Origin: an uncultured Sulfurovum sp.
Lineage (GTDB): Bacteria; Campylobacterota; Campylobacteria; Campylobacterales; Sulfurovaceae
Assembly: GCA_902727995.1 (NCBI GenBank)
Contig: CACVAZ010000033.1
Span: 1 to 40,920 of the forward strand
Direction: 5' to 3'
Length of the DNA: 40,920 nt
Shown here: one piece after another, positions 29,561-38,281 of the stretch
Numbering within the stretch: position 1 is the first letter of the stretch
Layout: each line of letters starts with the position of its first letter
Notes under the pieces: model-generated
Databases searched by the model: none
The model's input: the letters and a program-made list of their open reading frames with translations, nothing else
Told to the model about the DNA's origin: nothing
Translations under genes and position numbers: made by a program

Positions 29561-29853
29561 TGAGTAAAAACTGTTGTACTTATTGGCTAGAAGGCTGGTG
29601 GGAAACTTATTGCTGTAAGCACGATGAGGACTACTCACAAAGTGGTAAGACGCGTATAAAATCAGATAATGATTTATTTGTAGGTGTTTTAACTTCATTG
29701 AGAGAGAAAGAGCCTGTTAGATTTTCAAGCTTTATTATTACTTTTCCTATTGCGTCTATCATGTTTATAGGTGTTCGTGTAGGTGGTCGTAAGCGTTATG
29801 TGCGTAAGCAGAATATTATGAAGATTAAAAAGTTTAGAGCTAAACATGACTGA
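29557..29853 (+). CDS. Small PLA2-motif membrane protein in lysis cassette
   Basis: A 98-residue protein. CCKHDEDY (19-26) matches the C-x-[RK]-H-D-x-x-Y core of bacterial phospholipase A2 enzymes, with the His-Asp pair at 22-23 and nearby aromatic residues (YWLEGWWETY). A hydrophobic segment about 55-72 (FSSFIITFPIASIMFIGVRV) is followed by a basic tail. Similar small CC/HD proteins with a membrane anchor occur next to phage lysis genes. It could weaken the outer membrane; enzyme activity is inferred. GGAGG lies 4 bases before the first ATG and 7 before the second at 29560. Confidence 0.55.
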   Translation: MMSKNCCTYWLEGWWETYCCKHDEDYSQSGKTRIKSDNDLFVGVLTSLREKEPVRFSSFIITFPIASIMFIGVRVGGRKRYVRKQNIMKIKKFRAKHD

Positions 29854-30130
29854 TGAAAAACTACTACATTTTGAAGAAAGATTAAAACGTGTTGGTCAAG
29901 ATGTCTCTGAATTAAAACTCTTGCAAAAAGAGTTAATAGAGATAATAAAGAAAAATGTTGAGTTAGAACAAAAGATGATTCATGCGAACGAAAAGCATGA
30001 TGAGGGTCGAAGAGTACTGCATAAACGTATTGATTTACTTGGAAAAATATTCTTTTGGTTCGGTACTACTTTATTTACTGGCATGGCTGGGGTGATTTTT
30101 ACCCTAGTTCAAGCAACCATGAAAGGATAA
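29846..30130 (+). CDS. XhlA-like lysis accessory protein
   Basis: A 94-residue protein with a coiled coil (1-65: EERLKRVGQDVSELKLLQKE and onward) and one C-terminal membrane helix (LGKIFFWFGTTLFTGMAGVI, about 65-88). The design matches the haemolysin XhlA family, cytoplasmic coiled coil plus C-terminal anchor, which assists holin-mediated lysis. It overlaps the PLA2-motif gene and precedes the holin. Confidence 0.65.
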   Translation: MTDEKLLHFEERLKRVGQDVSELKLLQKELIEIIKKNVELEQKMIHANEKHDEGRRVLHKRIDLLGKIFFWFGTTLFTGMAGVIFTLVQATMKG

Positions 30131-30135
30131 AAAAG

Positions 30136-30552
30136 ATGAATTTAACAGACATATTCACAGGTGGACTTGACAAAGTTGTTACTAGTGTAGGAACAACCAT
30201 TGATAACCTTGTAACCAGTGATGAAGAACGTGAAGCTCTTAAGAATGAATTGGTAAAAATTAAGATTAACGCTCAACTTGAGGGTGAAAATAACTATCTT
30301 AAGCACGAGACAGAAATAACAAAAAGATGGCAGAGTGATAATGAAAACATGCTCACGCGTTTAGTACGTCCTTCTATTGTTATATGGTCCTATGTCCTAA
30401 TTACCATTATTATTCTTTTTGATGGAAACATTAGTGATTTCACTGTAAAAGAGTCTTATATTCCTATCCTGGAAACCATTGTGACAACTGTAACAATCGC
30501 GTATTTCGGTAGTAGAGGTTTTGAGAAAATAACTAAAAAGATGAAGGAGTAA
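30136..30552 (+). CDS. Holin, 3TM (GTA-type) family
   Basis: A 138-residue protein with ITKRWQSDNENMLTRLVRPS followed by membrane segments, typical of the holin_3TM family (GTA holin). The membrane part is IVIWSYVLITIIILFDG and ILETIVTTVTIAYFGSRGFE. The N-terminal 60 residues are charged and helical. It should form the lesion that releases the endolysin. The start at 30136, with AAGGA ahead, is preferred to the longer frame at 30055. The endolysin follows after three bases. Confidence 0.72.
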   Translation: MNLTDIFTGGLDKVVTSVGTTIDNLVTSDEEREALKNELVKIKINAQLEGENNYLKHETEITKRWQSDNENMLTRLVRPSIVIWSYVLITIIILFDGNISDFTVKESYIPILETIVTTVTIAYFGSRGFEKITKKMKE

Positions 30553-30555
30553 AGC

Positions 30556-31155
30556 ATGACTTTAAAAGAAAAAACAATTAATAAAATTATTACTGTTGAG
30601 GGTGGTTATGTAAACCATAAAGATGATTCGGGTGGCGAAACGATGCATGGTATTACAAAAGAGACTGCATACTCTCATGGTTATCGTGGTGATATGCGTT
30701 ATTTGTCTCGTGCTACAGCTTTTGAAATTTATGCTGCTACTTTTTGGGATGCTCAGAATCTTAGTAAAGTTGAAGAGCTTAGCTATGAAGTAACAAAAGA
30801 ATTGGCTGATACAGGTGTAAATATGGGAACGAAAACAGCTGCTATATTTTTACAGCGTTGTTTAAACGTTTTAAATAATAAAGCTAAACACTATAGAGAT
30901 ATTAATGTAGATGGTAAGATTGGTAGAGAAACAATTAGATCATTACGACTGTATTTAAAAGGACGTGGAAAAGAAGGTGAAGAAGTTCTTGTTGTCGCTT
31001 TAAACGGCTTACAAACAGCAAGATACATTACTTTGGCAGAGCGAAACATGAAAAATGAGAGTTTTGTGTATGGCTGGCTCAGTCATAGAGTTACTAAGCC
31101 TCTTAAATCGTTTTTTGCTTCCATTGGTACGTTCAAAAGTATAGAACACGCTTAA
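30556..31155 (+). CDS. GH108-family endolysin (muramidase)
   Basis: A 199-residue protein. VEGGYVNHKDDSGGETMHGI carries the catalytic Glu15 of glycoside hydrolase family 108. The C-terminal part (LADTGVNMGTKTAAIFLQRC, DGKIGRETIRSL) is the peptidoglycan-binding PG_binding_3 domain. No signal peptide, so release depends on the holin. It cleaves peptidoglycan at the end of the lytic cycle. Length is usual for the family. Confidence 0.85.
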   Translation: MTLKEKTINKIITVEGGYVNHKDDSGGETMHGITKETAYSHGYRGDMRYLSRATAFEIYAATFWDAQNLSKVEELSYEVTKELADTGVNMGTKTAAIFLQRCLNVLNNKAKHYRDINVDGKIGRETIRSLRLYLKGRGKEGEEVLVVALNGLQTARYITLAERNMKNESFVYGWLSHRVTKPLKSFFASIGTFKSIEHA

Positions 31156-31188
31156 AACGGCTCCTAGCGTTTAGAAAAAAGGAATATT

Positions 31189-31884
31189 ATGCAAATAAAT
31201 GACCAATTTAACCCCAATTTAGCCTACATGCTTCAACCTAGTAAAGAAAATGCTTTTACCATTTTAGGTAAAGGGGTTTCTGACTACATGAGCATGAGAG
31301 ACAATCAAGAACTAAAAGAAATTAATTTAGAGTCAATTCGTGAGAAGATGAACAGTTCTAAAAAAGCAGATACTCGTGCTGATAAAAAGCTAGATCTTGA
31401 CACGGAAATAGGAGAGGCAAACATTGATAACCTGAACTTTAACCAAGGCATGAAAAATAAAGAGTTTGGTCTTAATGAAAAAAGTACCAATGCAAACATT
31501 GATAACCTGAACTTTAACCAAGGCATGAAAAATAAAGAGTTTGGTCTTAGTGAAAAACGTACCAATGCAAACATTGATAACCTGAACTTTAACCAAGGCA
31601 TGAAAAATAAAGAGTTTGGTCTTAGTGAAAAACGTACCAATGCGAATATAAACTATAACAATAAAAGTTTAGGAATACAGCAACAAAAAGTTGATATTGC
31701 TAGAAGCAAAAAAAAGTCTAAAAAAACTATCATTGCTCCTGTCTCAGATTTGAGAGAACTCAACAAAAATATTTCTAAACGAAATAAACCAAAAGAGCAA
31801 GAGAAAACCATTGTACGTACAGGGATGAAAGATGGTAAAAAAGTGATTCAATACAGTGATGGGAGCATAGAGTATGGGAACTAA
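31189..31884 (+). CDS. Putative ejection protein with tandem repeats
   Basis: A 231-residue protein, hydrophilic and helical, with three perfect or near-perfect 25-residue repeats (NIDNLNFNQGMKNKEFGL) and a C-terminal basic segment. It is the first of three adjacent large virion-type proteins after the lysis cassette and before gp49 and portal, a setting like the P22 ejection proteins. AAAAGGAA ribosome site. Function inferred from context. Confidence 0.5.
   Translation: MQINDQFNPNLAYMLQPSKENAFTILGKGVSDYMSMRDNQELKEINLESIREKMNSSKKADTRADKKLDLDTEIGEANIDNLNFNQGMKNKEFGLNEKSTNANIDNLNFNQGMKNKEFGLSEKRTNANIDNLNFNQGMKNKEFGLSEKRTNANINYNNKSLGIQQQKVDIARSKKKSKKTIIAPVSDLRELNKNISKRNKPKEQEKTIVRTGMKDGKKVIQYSDGSIEYGN
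31417..31641 (+). repeat. Three 75-bp tandem repeats inside the ejection gene
   Basis: Units start at 31417, 31492 and 31567, with few differences between them; a degenerate fourth begins at 31642. The period is a multiple of three, so the frame is kept. Strand slippage could change copy number. Confidence 0.9.
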
Positions 31885-32767
31885 AGTAGAAGATATAACA
31901 GGCATAGTATGGGACAATGAGTTAACAGAGCCTAAAGCTACTGAACCTGAAGCTTTAAAACCTTTGGGTAGAGAGTACAGCACTCAAGAGAAAAGCTACT
32001 TAAGAAGTCTTGGTACACGTATAGGACGTTTTGAAGACCCTGAACGTATTTCACTTGCTACAAAAGCTTTAAGTTCAGGAGCTACCCCAGCAACATTAGG
32101 GGCTTTGATAGGTGGGTTACAAAGAGAAGAAGTAGCAGAGAAAAAAGAACAAGCTCTTACTTTAGACCGAAAAAAGATATCTCAGAACATTGTTAAGAAA
32201 TGGGCTGGACTTGAAACGGCTGGTAAACATCTTGAGAGTCTTATGGACAACTATGACAGCTCAAATGTAGGAGCCATAGACTCTATGGACTCCGTACAAT
32301 GGGTAAAACGCCAATTTGGAATAGGAGACACGGAAAAACGTTCTAATCATGATGCTGCTATATCTGGTATAGAATCTTCTCTAAAAGATGCGTTTGGATT
32401 TGGAGCAAATTACGCACTAAATGAACAAGCACTTATGCGTAAATACATGCCCACTATATCTGATGGAGAAGAGTCTTATAAGAACCAAATCTATACTTCT
32501 GCTAAAAATCTTAAAAAAGAACTTTCTTCTAAAATCAACATGCAAAATTTAGCAGGGTACGAAAGTAAAGACTTAAAAAATATGCTAGGTAAGCTTGATT
32601 CGCTTATAGTAAAAGCTGATGGGTTTAGAGGAAATAATAAAGAAGAAAAAAGTCCAAAACCTACAAAACTTCGTTCATTACGCCAAGAGCCAAAACCAAC
32701 AAGCACACCCAACCAAGCTACAACAATGAGTAGAGAAGAGAAAATAAAACTCTTACAAGATTTATAG
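31874..32767 (+). CDS. Putative internal/ejection protein
   Basis: A 297-residue, mainly helical protein with a Pro/Lys-rich tail. It overlaps the repeat protein by 11 bases and is followed after one base by the 1019-residue protein. Segments such as LSSGATPATLGALIGGLQRE recall internal virion proteins. No catalytic motif was seen. Assigned by context. Confidence 0.5.
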   Translation: MGTKVEDITGIVWDNELTEPKATEPEALKPLGREYSTQEKSYLRSLGTRIGRFEDPERISLATKALSSGATPATLGALIGGLQREEVAEKKEQALTLDRKKISQNIVKKWAGLETAGKHLESLMDNYDSSNVGAIDSMDSVQWVKRQFGIGDTEKRSNHDAAISGIESSLKDAFGFGANYALNEQALMRKYMPTISDGEESYKNQIYTSAKNLKKELSSKINMQNLAGYESKDLKNMLGKLDSLIVKADGFRGNNKEEKSPKPTKLRSLRQEPKPTSTPNQATTMSREEKIKLLQDL

Positions 32768-32768
32768 T

Positions 32769-35700
32769 ATGTTTGAAAATCTAAACGACAATGAACTTGA
32801 TGCCCTACTTAAATACAAAAGTGATGGTAAGATTGATGATGAAACTCTAAATGGTCTAAGTGATGCTGCTCTTGATGCGATGTTGAGTTTAAAGAAGAAA
32901 AAGAGTTCTGTCCCAACAACTTTAGCAGCTGACAACATAGATCACTCCATTGTGCCTGATGTAAATGATAATACTCCTCCAAAAGAAAAAAGTCTATGGG
33001 AAAAGGTTAAAAAAACAGCCACTAAGTTAGGTGAAGAGATTTTACAACCTCTTGCCATAGGAGCTGAAAACATTGCTACGGTTATTTCTCCTGTAGATGT
33101 AGATTTAACTGATGCTCCTACACTTAAAGATGACATTAACAAAGTATTTACCCCTGAAGATGATGTAACTTTTGACACTTATCAAAAGATAGGAATGCTT
33201 TCCAAAACAGCCTCTGGGTTAAATAGCATAGGCATAGGTGAAGCCAAAAAAGAAGATGTAGAAACTTATAATAATAACTTAACCCATCTTTTAGTAGACA
33301 AAATGGGTTATAAAGATGTTTTATTTGACGATGACAATGGTAAGTACTATGTAGAAACTGCTGATGGTAAACAGGTGCAACTTAACAAAGATTGGGTTAA
33401 AACCATGAGTGCTGATATATTTGCTGATAAAGCTGAAATAATTGGTGCTATGGTCGGAGCTAAAAAAGGTTTTGATGCGACAAAGGTAGGTGGAACCAAA
33501 GGTAAAATAGTTGGTTCTTTGGTTGGGGGTGCTTTGGGTGCTGGGCTTGGTAACATAGGTGACCAGTTTATGAGTGCTATTGAAACAGGTGAAAAGCTTA
33601 CTATGGCTCAACGTCTTAGAGAAGTTAATAAAGCTGCTGCTTTAGATGTGGCTGGTGGGGTTGTGGCTGGTACTGTTATATCTGTGGGTGGTAAAGCCCT
33701 TTCTTTACCTGCTGATGTAAGTAAAAAAGTTTATAACCATATTATTAATGGAAACATCGATGGAGCCAAAAAGATTTTAAAGTCTGACTTTGGTGTAGAT
33801 GATGCTTATATAGATGATGCACTTGCTCAAATGAACGCTGCACAAAAAGAGGCTTATGGTAAGGAACGTAATATTATAGATGATGCTGTTACTACAGCAA
33901 AAAGTGGTGACCTTAAAGGTGCATTAACTCAAGTGAGTGATGGTGCTTTAGATACATTGGGGAATGCTCAAGCTAAAGAAGAGATGTTAGCCACAGCCAT
34001 GAGTCACCCTCAAGGTGCTGGTGTGATTAAAGATGCCTTAGCTGGAAACGTCAAAGGAGCATTGGAACTTGAAAAAAGCATTGATGGACGTGCAAAACAA
34101 GTTTTAAACAGTGTAGATGGGATTACAGGTACAAAAGCAAAAGAAGCTGTTGGTAACTATGAACAAAGAGTACAAAAACAGTACTCTGACATGAGAAATA
34201 CGTTTAATGACGCTTTTAAAGAGACAGATTATCGTTTTGAATTAGATGACTTGGGGCTTGAAAAAGTTCTGGGTGATTTAGAACAAAGAGTTGCTGACCC
34301 TTTTGCTAAAGAGCGTTTTAATGGCATGTCTAAAGCCGTTGAAAACATTATTGAAAAAAGTAATGATGGTTTAGGAGTTGAAAAAAATATTGATGCTCTA
34401 CTGGACGTACGGCAAATGATGAACAAGTTTTACCGTAAAAACAAAACTGCTTTTGAATTAAAACCTGACAAAGATGCTTTTAGAGCTTTGATAAAAGGAA
34501 TTGATAATGAAGTAGAAAATGCCATGAGCAATAATCTAACTCCTGAAATAAGTAAAGAGCTTTTAGGATACTTTGATGATGCTAGAGGTGCTTATAAAGA
34601 GATGTATGATGTTCAAGACAGTGGCATTTACAAAGCTCTTATGGGTAATGATAAATCTTCTGATGATAGACTAAAGGGTCTACTTAACCATGCTAAAGAT
34701 GATGGTAAAGAGTTACAAGCACTGCTAAAGAACTTGGGGAGCGAAGAAAGAACCCAGATGGAAGAAACTTTAGTAAGTGCTGTACTTGATAAGTTCACCA
34801 AAGGTAGCAATAGTGAACTACAAGTGATTGACTATGCTAAAGCTATTGATGAATTTACAGCGTTAAAACCATTTGTAGAAAATGATGGTGCAAAACGTTC
34901 TATGGATTTGGTTGAAGATATTTATAAAAAGTATCGTCACGATTATGATCTTAGTAAAAGTGTAAAAAGTGTTTCTGAAATGGTAAACGCTGGAGGGATT
35001 GGTTCTAGTGTACAGGGACGATTAGAGGTTGCGACTACTTCTAAGGTTTTTAGGTACGTAATGACCCTTATTCCTTTTGGTGAAACACCTAAACGTTTGG
35101 CTCTTCAACGGCACATTGGCTCTGCTTTAAAAAAGAGTAGAACCCCTGTAGACTTAGCCAAAAGATTAAGTGCTGACAATACCATTGATATGAAGTCAAG
35201 AACACACTTGAAGGAGCTTATAAAAGTTCACAATCAAGTTTTAAAAGCTGACAATGTAGCCAAACAAGAACAGGCAGCCAAAGAGTTCGATGAGATTCAA
35301 GAGCGTATTGCCAAAGAGCAGGAGTTAAAGGCACGTGAAGTAGTTGACTTTGTGGTTCCTGATATTACAGAGCTTAGGGCTGTTCAGAAGTTACACGGAG
35401 ATGATACTACGGCAACATTGGCACGTACCATACGTACACTTCAAGAGGGTAAAGGCACTACTGCTGACATAGAGCGTTATTTGAAAGCCAAAGAGAAAGT
35501 AGCCAATAGATTACCCAAGCAGTTAGAAAAAGAGCAGATTAATCTCTTTCCTGCTAAGTACCGTAATGTGGGAACCAAAGAGATTGATGAGTTAAAAAGC
35601 TTAAGAGATTATTTGATGAGTCATAATGATTTGAAGTTTGGTAATGAGATACAGCCCCAAAAATTTAAAGCCCTACTCTTTGACCTAGAGCGTAATGGTG

Positions 35701-35828
35701 TACCGAGAAGTGTTGAATATGATGGGCTTTATGATGAACTTAGAGCGATGCATGAGCAGTTGAAGCCTGAGATTAATAAAGCGTATGGCAGTCCACTTGA
35801 TGATGTAAGTCCAGATGATGTTTTTTAA
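32769..35828 (+). CDS. Large internal virion / DNA ejection protein
   Basis: A 1019-residue protein. The N-terminal 40 residues hold two copies of a short motif (LNDNELDALL and LSDAALDAML). A glycine-zipper membrane-active region spans about residues 223-265 (KIVGSLVGGALGAGLGNIGD), with another hydrophobic Gly/Ala stretch near 285-305. The remaining 700 residues are helical. Large size, glycine zippers and context fit a podovirus ejection protein that crosses the host envelope ahead of the DNA. No lytic transglycosylase motif was recognised. Confidence 0.6.
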   Translation: MFENLNDNELDALLKYKSDGKIDDETLNGLSDAALDAMLSLKKKKSSVPTTLAADNIDHSIVPDVNDNTPPKEKSLWEKVKKTATKLGEEILQPLAIGAENIATVISPVDVDLTDAPTLKDDINKVFTPEDDVTFDTYQKIGMLSKTASGLNSIGIGEAKKEDVETYNNNLTHLLVDKMGYKDVLFDDDNGKYYVETADGKQVQLNKDWVKTMSADIFADKAEIIGAMVGAKKGFDATKVGGTKGKIVGSLVGGALGAGLGNIGDQFMSAIETGEKLTMAQRLREVNKAAALDVAGGVVAGTVISVGGKALSLPADVSKKVYNHIINGNIDGAKKILKSDFGVDDAYIDDALAQMNAAQKEAYGKERNIIDDAVTTAKSGDLKGALTQVSDGALDTLGNAQAKEEMLATAMSHPQGAGVIKDALAGNVKGALELEKSIDGRAKQVLNSVDGITGTKAKEAVGNYEQRVQKQYSDMRNTFNDAFKETDYRFELDDLGLEKVLGDLEQRVADPFAKERFNGMSKAVENIIEKSNDGLGVEKNIDALLDVRQMMNKFYRKNKTAFELKPDKDAFRALIKGIDNEVENAMSNNLTPEISKELLGYFDDARGAYKEMYDVQDSGIYKALMGNDKSSDDRLKGLLNHAKDDGKELQALLKNLGSEERTQMEETLVSAVLDKFTKGSNSELQVIDYAKAIDEFTALKPFVENDGAKRSMDLVEDIYKKYRHDYDLSKSVKSVSEMVNAGGIGSSVQGRLEVATTSKVFRYVMTLIPFGETPKRLALQRHIGSALKKSRTPVDLAKRLSADNTIDMKSRTHLKELIKVHNQVLKADNVAKQEQAAKEFDEIQERIAKEQELKAREVVDFVVPDITELRAVQKLHGDDTTATLARTIRTLQEGKGTTADIERYLKAKEKVANRLPKQLEKEQINLFPAKYRNVGTKEIDELKSLRDYLMSHNDLKFGNEIQPQKFKALLFDLERNGVPRSVEYDGLYDELRAMHEQLKPEINKAYGSPLDDVSPDDVF

Positions 35829-35887
35829 GATGATGAGTTAGTAGTGTTACTTGGTACCTAAGAAAAGACAAATTAAAGGAACATATT

Positions 35888-36196
35888 ATGAATGAAAAAA
35901 AAACAGAAGAAAAATTACAAGAATTAGGTTTAAATGCTCCAAGATTAAACCCTGAACATATAGATAATATTATCATTGATGAGTATTATCATATTGTTCC
36001 AAACACAACATTAACCCTCTGCGTCTTAACACTTAGAAATGGTTTTACCGTTTCAGGAGAATCAGCTGCTGCTTCTCCTGAAAATTTTAATGAAAAAATC
36101 GGTAGAGAAATTTCTAAAGAAAATGCTAGAAACAAAATTTGGGCATTAGAAGGTTACTTACTCAAGCAAAAGTTATATATTAGTAATTTAGGATAA
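35888..36196 (+). CDS. Phage gp49-like protein (N4 gp49 / Sf6 gene 66 family)
   Basis: A 102-residue protein with the full family signature: APRLNPEHIDNIIIDEYYHI, LTLCVLTLRNGFTVSGESA and ENARNKIWALEGYLLKQKLY. The family is widespread in phages; its exact role is not established. AAAGGAA before the ATG; three bases separate it from the portal gene. Unusually it sits immediately before the portal, inside the late operon. Confidence 0.88.
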   Translation: MNEKKTEEKLQELGLNAPRLNPEHIDNIIIDEYYHIVPNTTLTLCVLTLRNGFTVSGESAAASPENFNEKIGREISKENARNKIWALEGYLLKQKLYISNLG

Positions 36197-36199
36197 ACA

Positions 36200-37894
36200 A
36201 TGAACCAAGTAACACTACTAACTTATCTAAAAAAAATATTCGATGAATCTCTAAGACTCTCGGAAGGGTCACGTCGTGAGGCACGTAGAGCTTATGAGTA
36301 TTTAGAGGGTAATCAGTTACCTCATGATGTTAAAGCTGTTTTGGCAGAACGTGGACAACCTGAACGATGGGAAAATATCTTTTCGGAGATGGACAGCTCC
36401 ATAGAGGGTATGAAGCTGATGACAAAACAAGAGATAAATGTTCATCCTCGTAATGCCGATGATGCAGAACGTGCGAGTATTATCACAAAGCTTTTGCGAA
36501 CAGCTTTGGATTCTACTGAGTGGTGGGCAAACAAAAACCGTGCTGATATGGATTTACGCCTTGCTGGTTTTTGTGCCATGGAATCTACTGTTTCACCTCT
36601 AAACGAGTACGATGCCAAGGGTAAACAGCTTTATGAGTTAAATCATACTCATTTACCAGCTCTTGAATGTTTTATAGATATGTATGCACGAAAACCTGAT
36701 ATGTCTGACATGCGTTATTTTCATCATTCACGTTTGGTATTTAAAGATCATTTAGTTCAGTTGTTTGGTAGAGAAGCCGAAAAACTCTCTGCTGACAAGT
36801 CTGACATGAGTAGAGTTACACGTACCTGGTATAAAGATGCAACAGGTCAAAGACGTATTGCTATTTGGGCTGACAATGCATTACTAGAAGATAAACCCAT
36901 GCCCTACTCTAAGTTAGAGCGTTTTAATGTTGCTGTACGTAAACTAAAATACACACAACAAAAAGAGTACTTTGGTATGTACAGAGATATCTTTCCGTTT
37001 CAAGACCAAATAAATAACATTATGCTCCGTCTCATTAATATGTTGGGTTCTACCAAGATGTTAGTAGAAGCCTCGGCTGTTGATGACATAGACCGTTTTC
37101 AAAGTGAGTACTCTTTAGACAACTCTGTTACGAAAGTAAACGATGGAACTCTAAAAGAAGGAAGACTAAAAGAGATAAGTACCCGTAATGACATAGCCCA
37201 ACTGATGCAACTGGTTCAAAATGAAAGAGCAAAGGCTTTTAAGGTCATGGGGGTAAATCCTGAATTAATGGGTAGCTCAACAACCCGTCAAAGTGGTGTG
37301 GCATTAGAAATAAAACAAAATGCTGGTTTAATCGGTCTACAAAAGTTCATGACTGTTTCAACCGAAGCAGACAGAGACACAGCAGAAATAAGTACTAAAG
37401 AAATAGAAGAGTACTTTACAGCTGAACAAGTCTTTAGCATTACAGACATCGATGGTAAAAGAGAAAATTTTGTGATTAATGATTATGAGAGAGATACACA
37501 AGGCAGGATGATTTATATAAAAGGTCAAGCTAAACAAAAAAATATCTTGTCTACGAATCGTTATGATTTTGTGCTGGAGTCTGTACCGTTTAACCGTGGT
37601 GGAGCAAACGAAAAAATGAAAAGTTGGGCAGAGGTAATGAAGATACTTGACCCTACAGTGGCACAAGCTCTTGTGCCTTCTATGCTTAGAGATGTAGATT
37701 CGCATCAAGCCAAAGAGGCTCAAAGGGTCATGGATGAGTTAGCAAATAAAGCAAGTGAAACACCAACAGAGCCAAGTCAAGTTGAACAACTACAGCTTCA
37801 AGATATGATGCTGGAGCTACAAAAGAAACAGGCTCAGATAGAAGAGATGATGAGTAAGGCGAATTTGAATAATGCTAAGGCTGAAATAGCTTAG
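36200..37894 (+). CDS. Portal protein, P22 type
   Basis: A 564-residue protein. It opens RLSEGSRREARRAYEYLEGN and continues with YARKPDMSDMRYFHHSRLVF, a Trp/Arg-rich wing region, PFQDQINNIMLRLINMLGST and KAFKVMGVNPELMGSSTTRQ, all characteristic of P22 gp1-like portals. A coiled C-terminal tail (EPSQVEQLQLQDMMLELQKK) could form the barrel. It is the dodecameric DNA channel. It is the last gene of the late operon, 20 kb from the terminase, whereas portals usually follow TerL. Confidence 0.85.
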   Translation: MNQVTLLTYLKKIFDESLRLSEGSRREARRAYEYLEGNQLPHDVKAVLAERGQPERWENIFSEMDSSIEGMKLMTKQEINVHPRNADDAERASIITKLLRTALDSTEWWANKNRADMDLRLAGFCAMESTVSPLNEYDAKGKQLYELNHTHLPALECFIDMYARKPDMSDMRYFHHSRLVFKDHLVQLFGREAEKLSADKSDMSRVTRTWYKDATGQRRIAIWADNALLEDKPMPYSKLERFNVAVRKLKYTQQKEYFGMYRDIFPFQDQINNIMLRLINMLGSTKMLVEASAVDDIDRFQSEYSLDNSVTKVNDGTLKEGRLKEISTRNDIAQLMQLVQNERAKAFKVMGVNPELMGSSTTRQSGVALEIKQNAGLIGLQKFMTVSTEADRDTAEISTKEIEEYFTAEQVFSITDIDGKRENFVINDYERDTQGRMIYIKGQAKQKNILSTNRYDFVLESVPFNRGGANEKMKSWAEVMKILDPTVAQALVPSMLRDVDSHQAKEAQRVMDELANKASETPTEPSQVEQLQLQDMMLELQKKQAQIEEMMSKANLNNAKAEIA

Positions 37895-37897
37895 CAT

Positions 37898-38227
37898 TTA
37901 ATTCTCCCAATAATGTTTATATTTTTTACAAGTATTAAAACTACAACCACTTGCTAGTGAAACACTATAGGTGGTTATCTCTTTCTTTTCTAATCTTAAA
38001 AGATTTACTGCATTTTCTATTTTGTTCTTAGCTTTTGCAGTTCTTGTTTTTGTTGCTTTTTTGGCAGCATGTTTTTGTTTTTCACTTGAATGTTTATGCT
38101 TCTCGTTTATAATTTGTTTCAATAGAGTATATGCAACAGTTTTTTCATTTTCAATATCACTATTCATAGAGTTCTCTAAAATTGCTTGTAAAACACTTGC
38201 TTGTTTTTCTGTAATTGTTATTCTCAT
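37898..38227 (-). CDS. Small HTH-like regulatory protein
   Basis: A 109-residue, very Lys-rich protein. Residues about 80-108 (EITTYSVSLASGCSFNTCKK) form a likely helix-turn-helix; the N-terminus is helical. It converges on the portal gene with only three bases between the stop codons and no terminator. An imperfect operator-like inverted repeat ACTTCA/TGAAGT (38235-38240 and 38257-38262) lies just upstream of its start. Probably a transcription regulator. Confidence 0.6.
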   Translation of the reverse strand: MRITITEKQASVLQAILENSMNSDIENEKTVAYTLLKQIINEKHKHSSEKQKHAAKKATKTRTAKAKNKIENAVNLLRLEKKEITTYSVSLASGCSFNTCKKYKHYWEN

Positions 38228-38234
38228 GATATAT

Positions 38235-38262
38235 ACTTCATTTCTGTTTCATGGAGTGAAGT
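38235..38262. promoter_or_regulatory. ACTTCA/TGAAGT inverted repeat upstream of HTH gene
   Basis: Six-base arms separated by 16 bases, 8 bases upstream of the ATG at 38227. A possible autoregulatory operator; only the symmetry is seen. Confidence 0.35.
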
Positions 38263-38281
38263 AATTATTAAAACTCTCATC

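Noticed and set aside
31305-31640. Minus-strand frames with three repeated segments
   Set aside because: Shadow of the in-frame 75-bp repeats of the plus-strand gene; repetition keeps the opposite frames open.
32769-35828. Lytic transglycosylase domain in the 1019-residue protein
   Set aside because: I looked for the Glu-Ser and GLMQ-type motifs of transglycosylases and found none.
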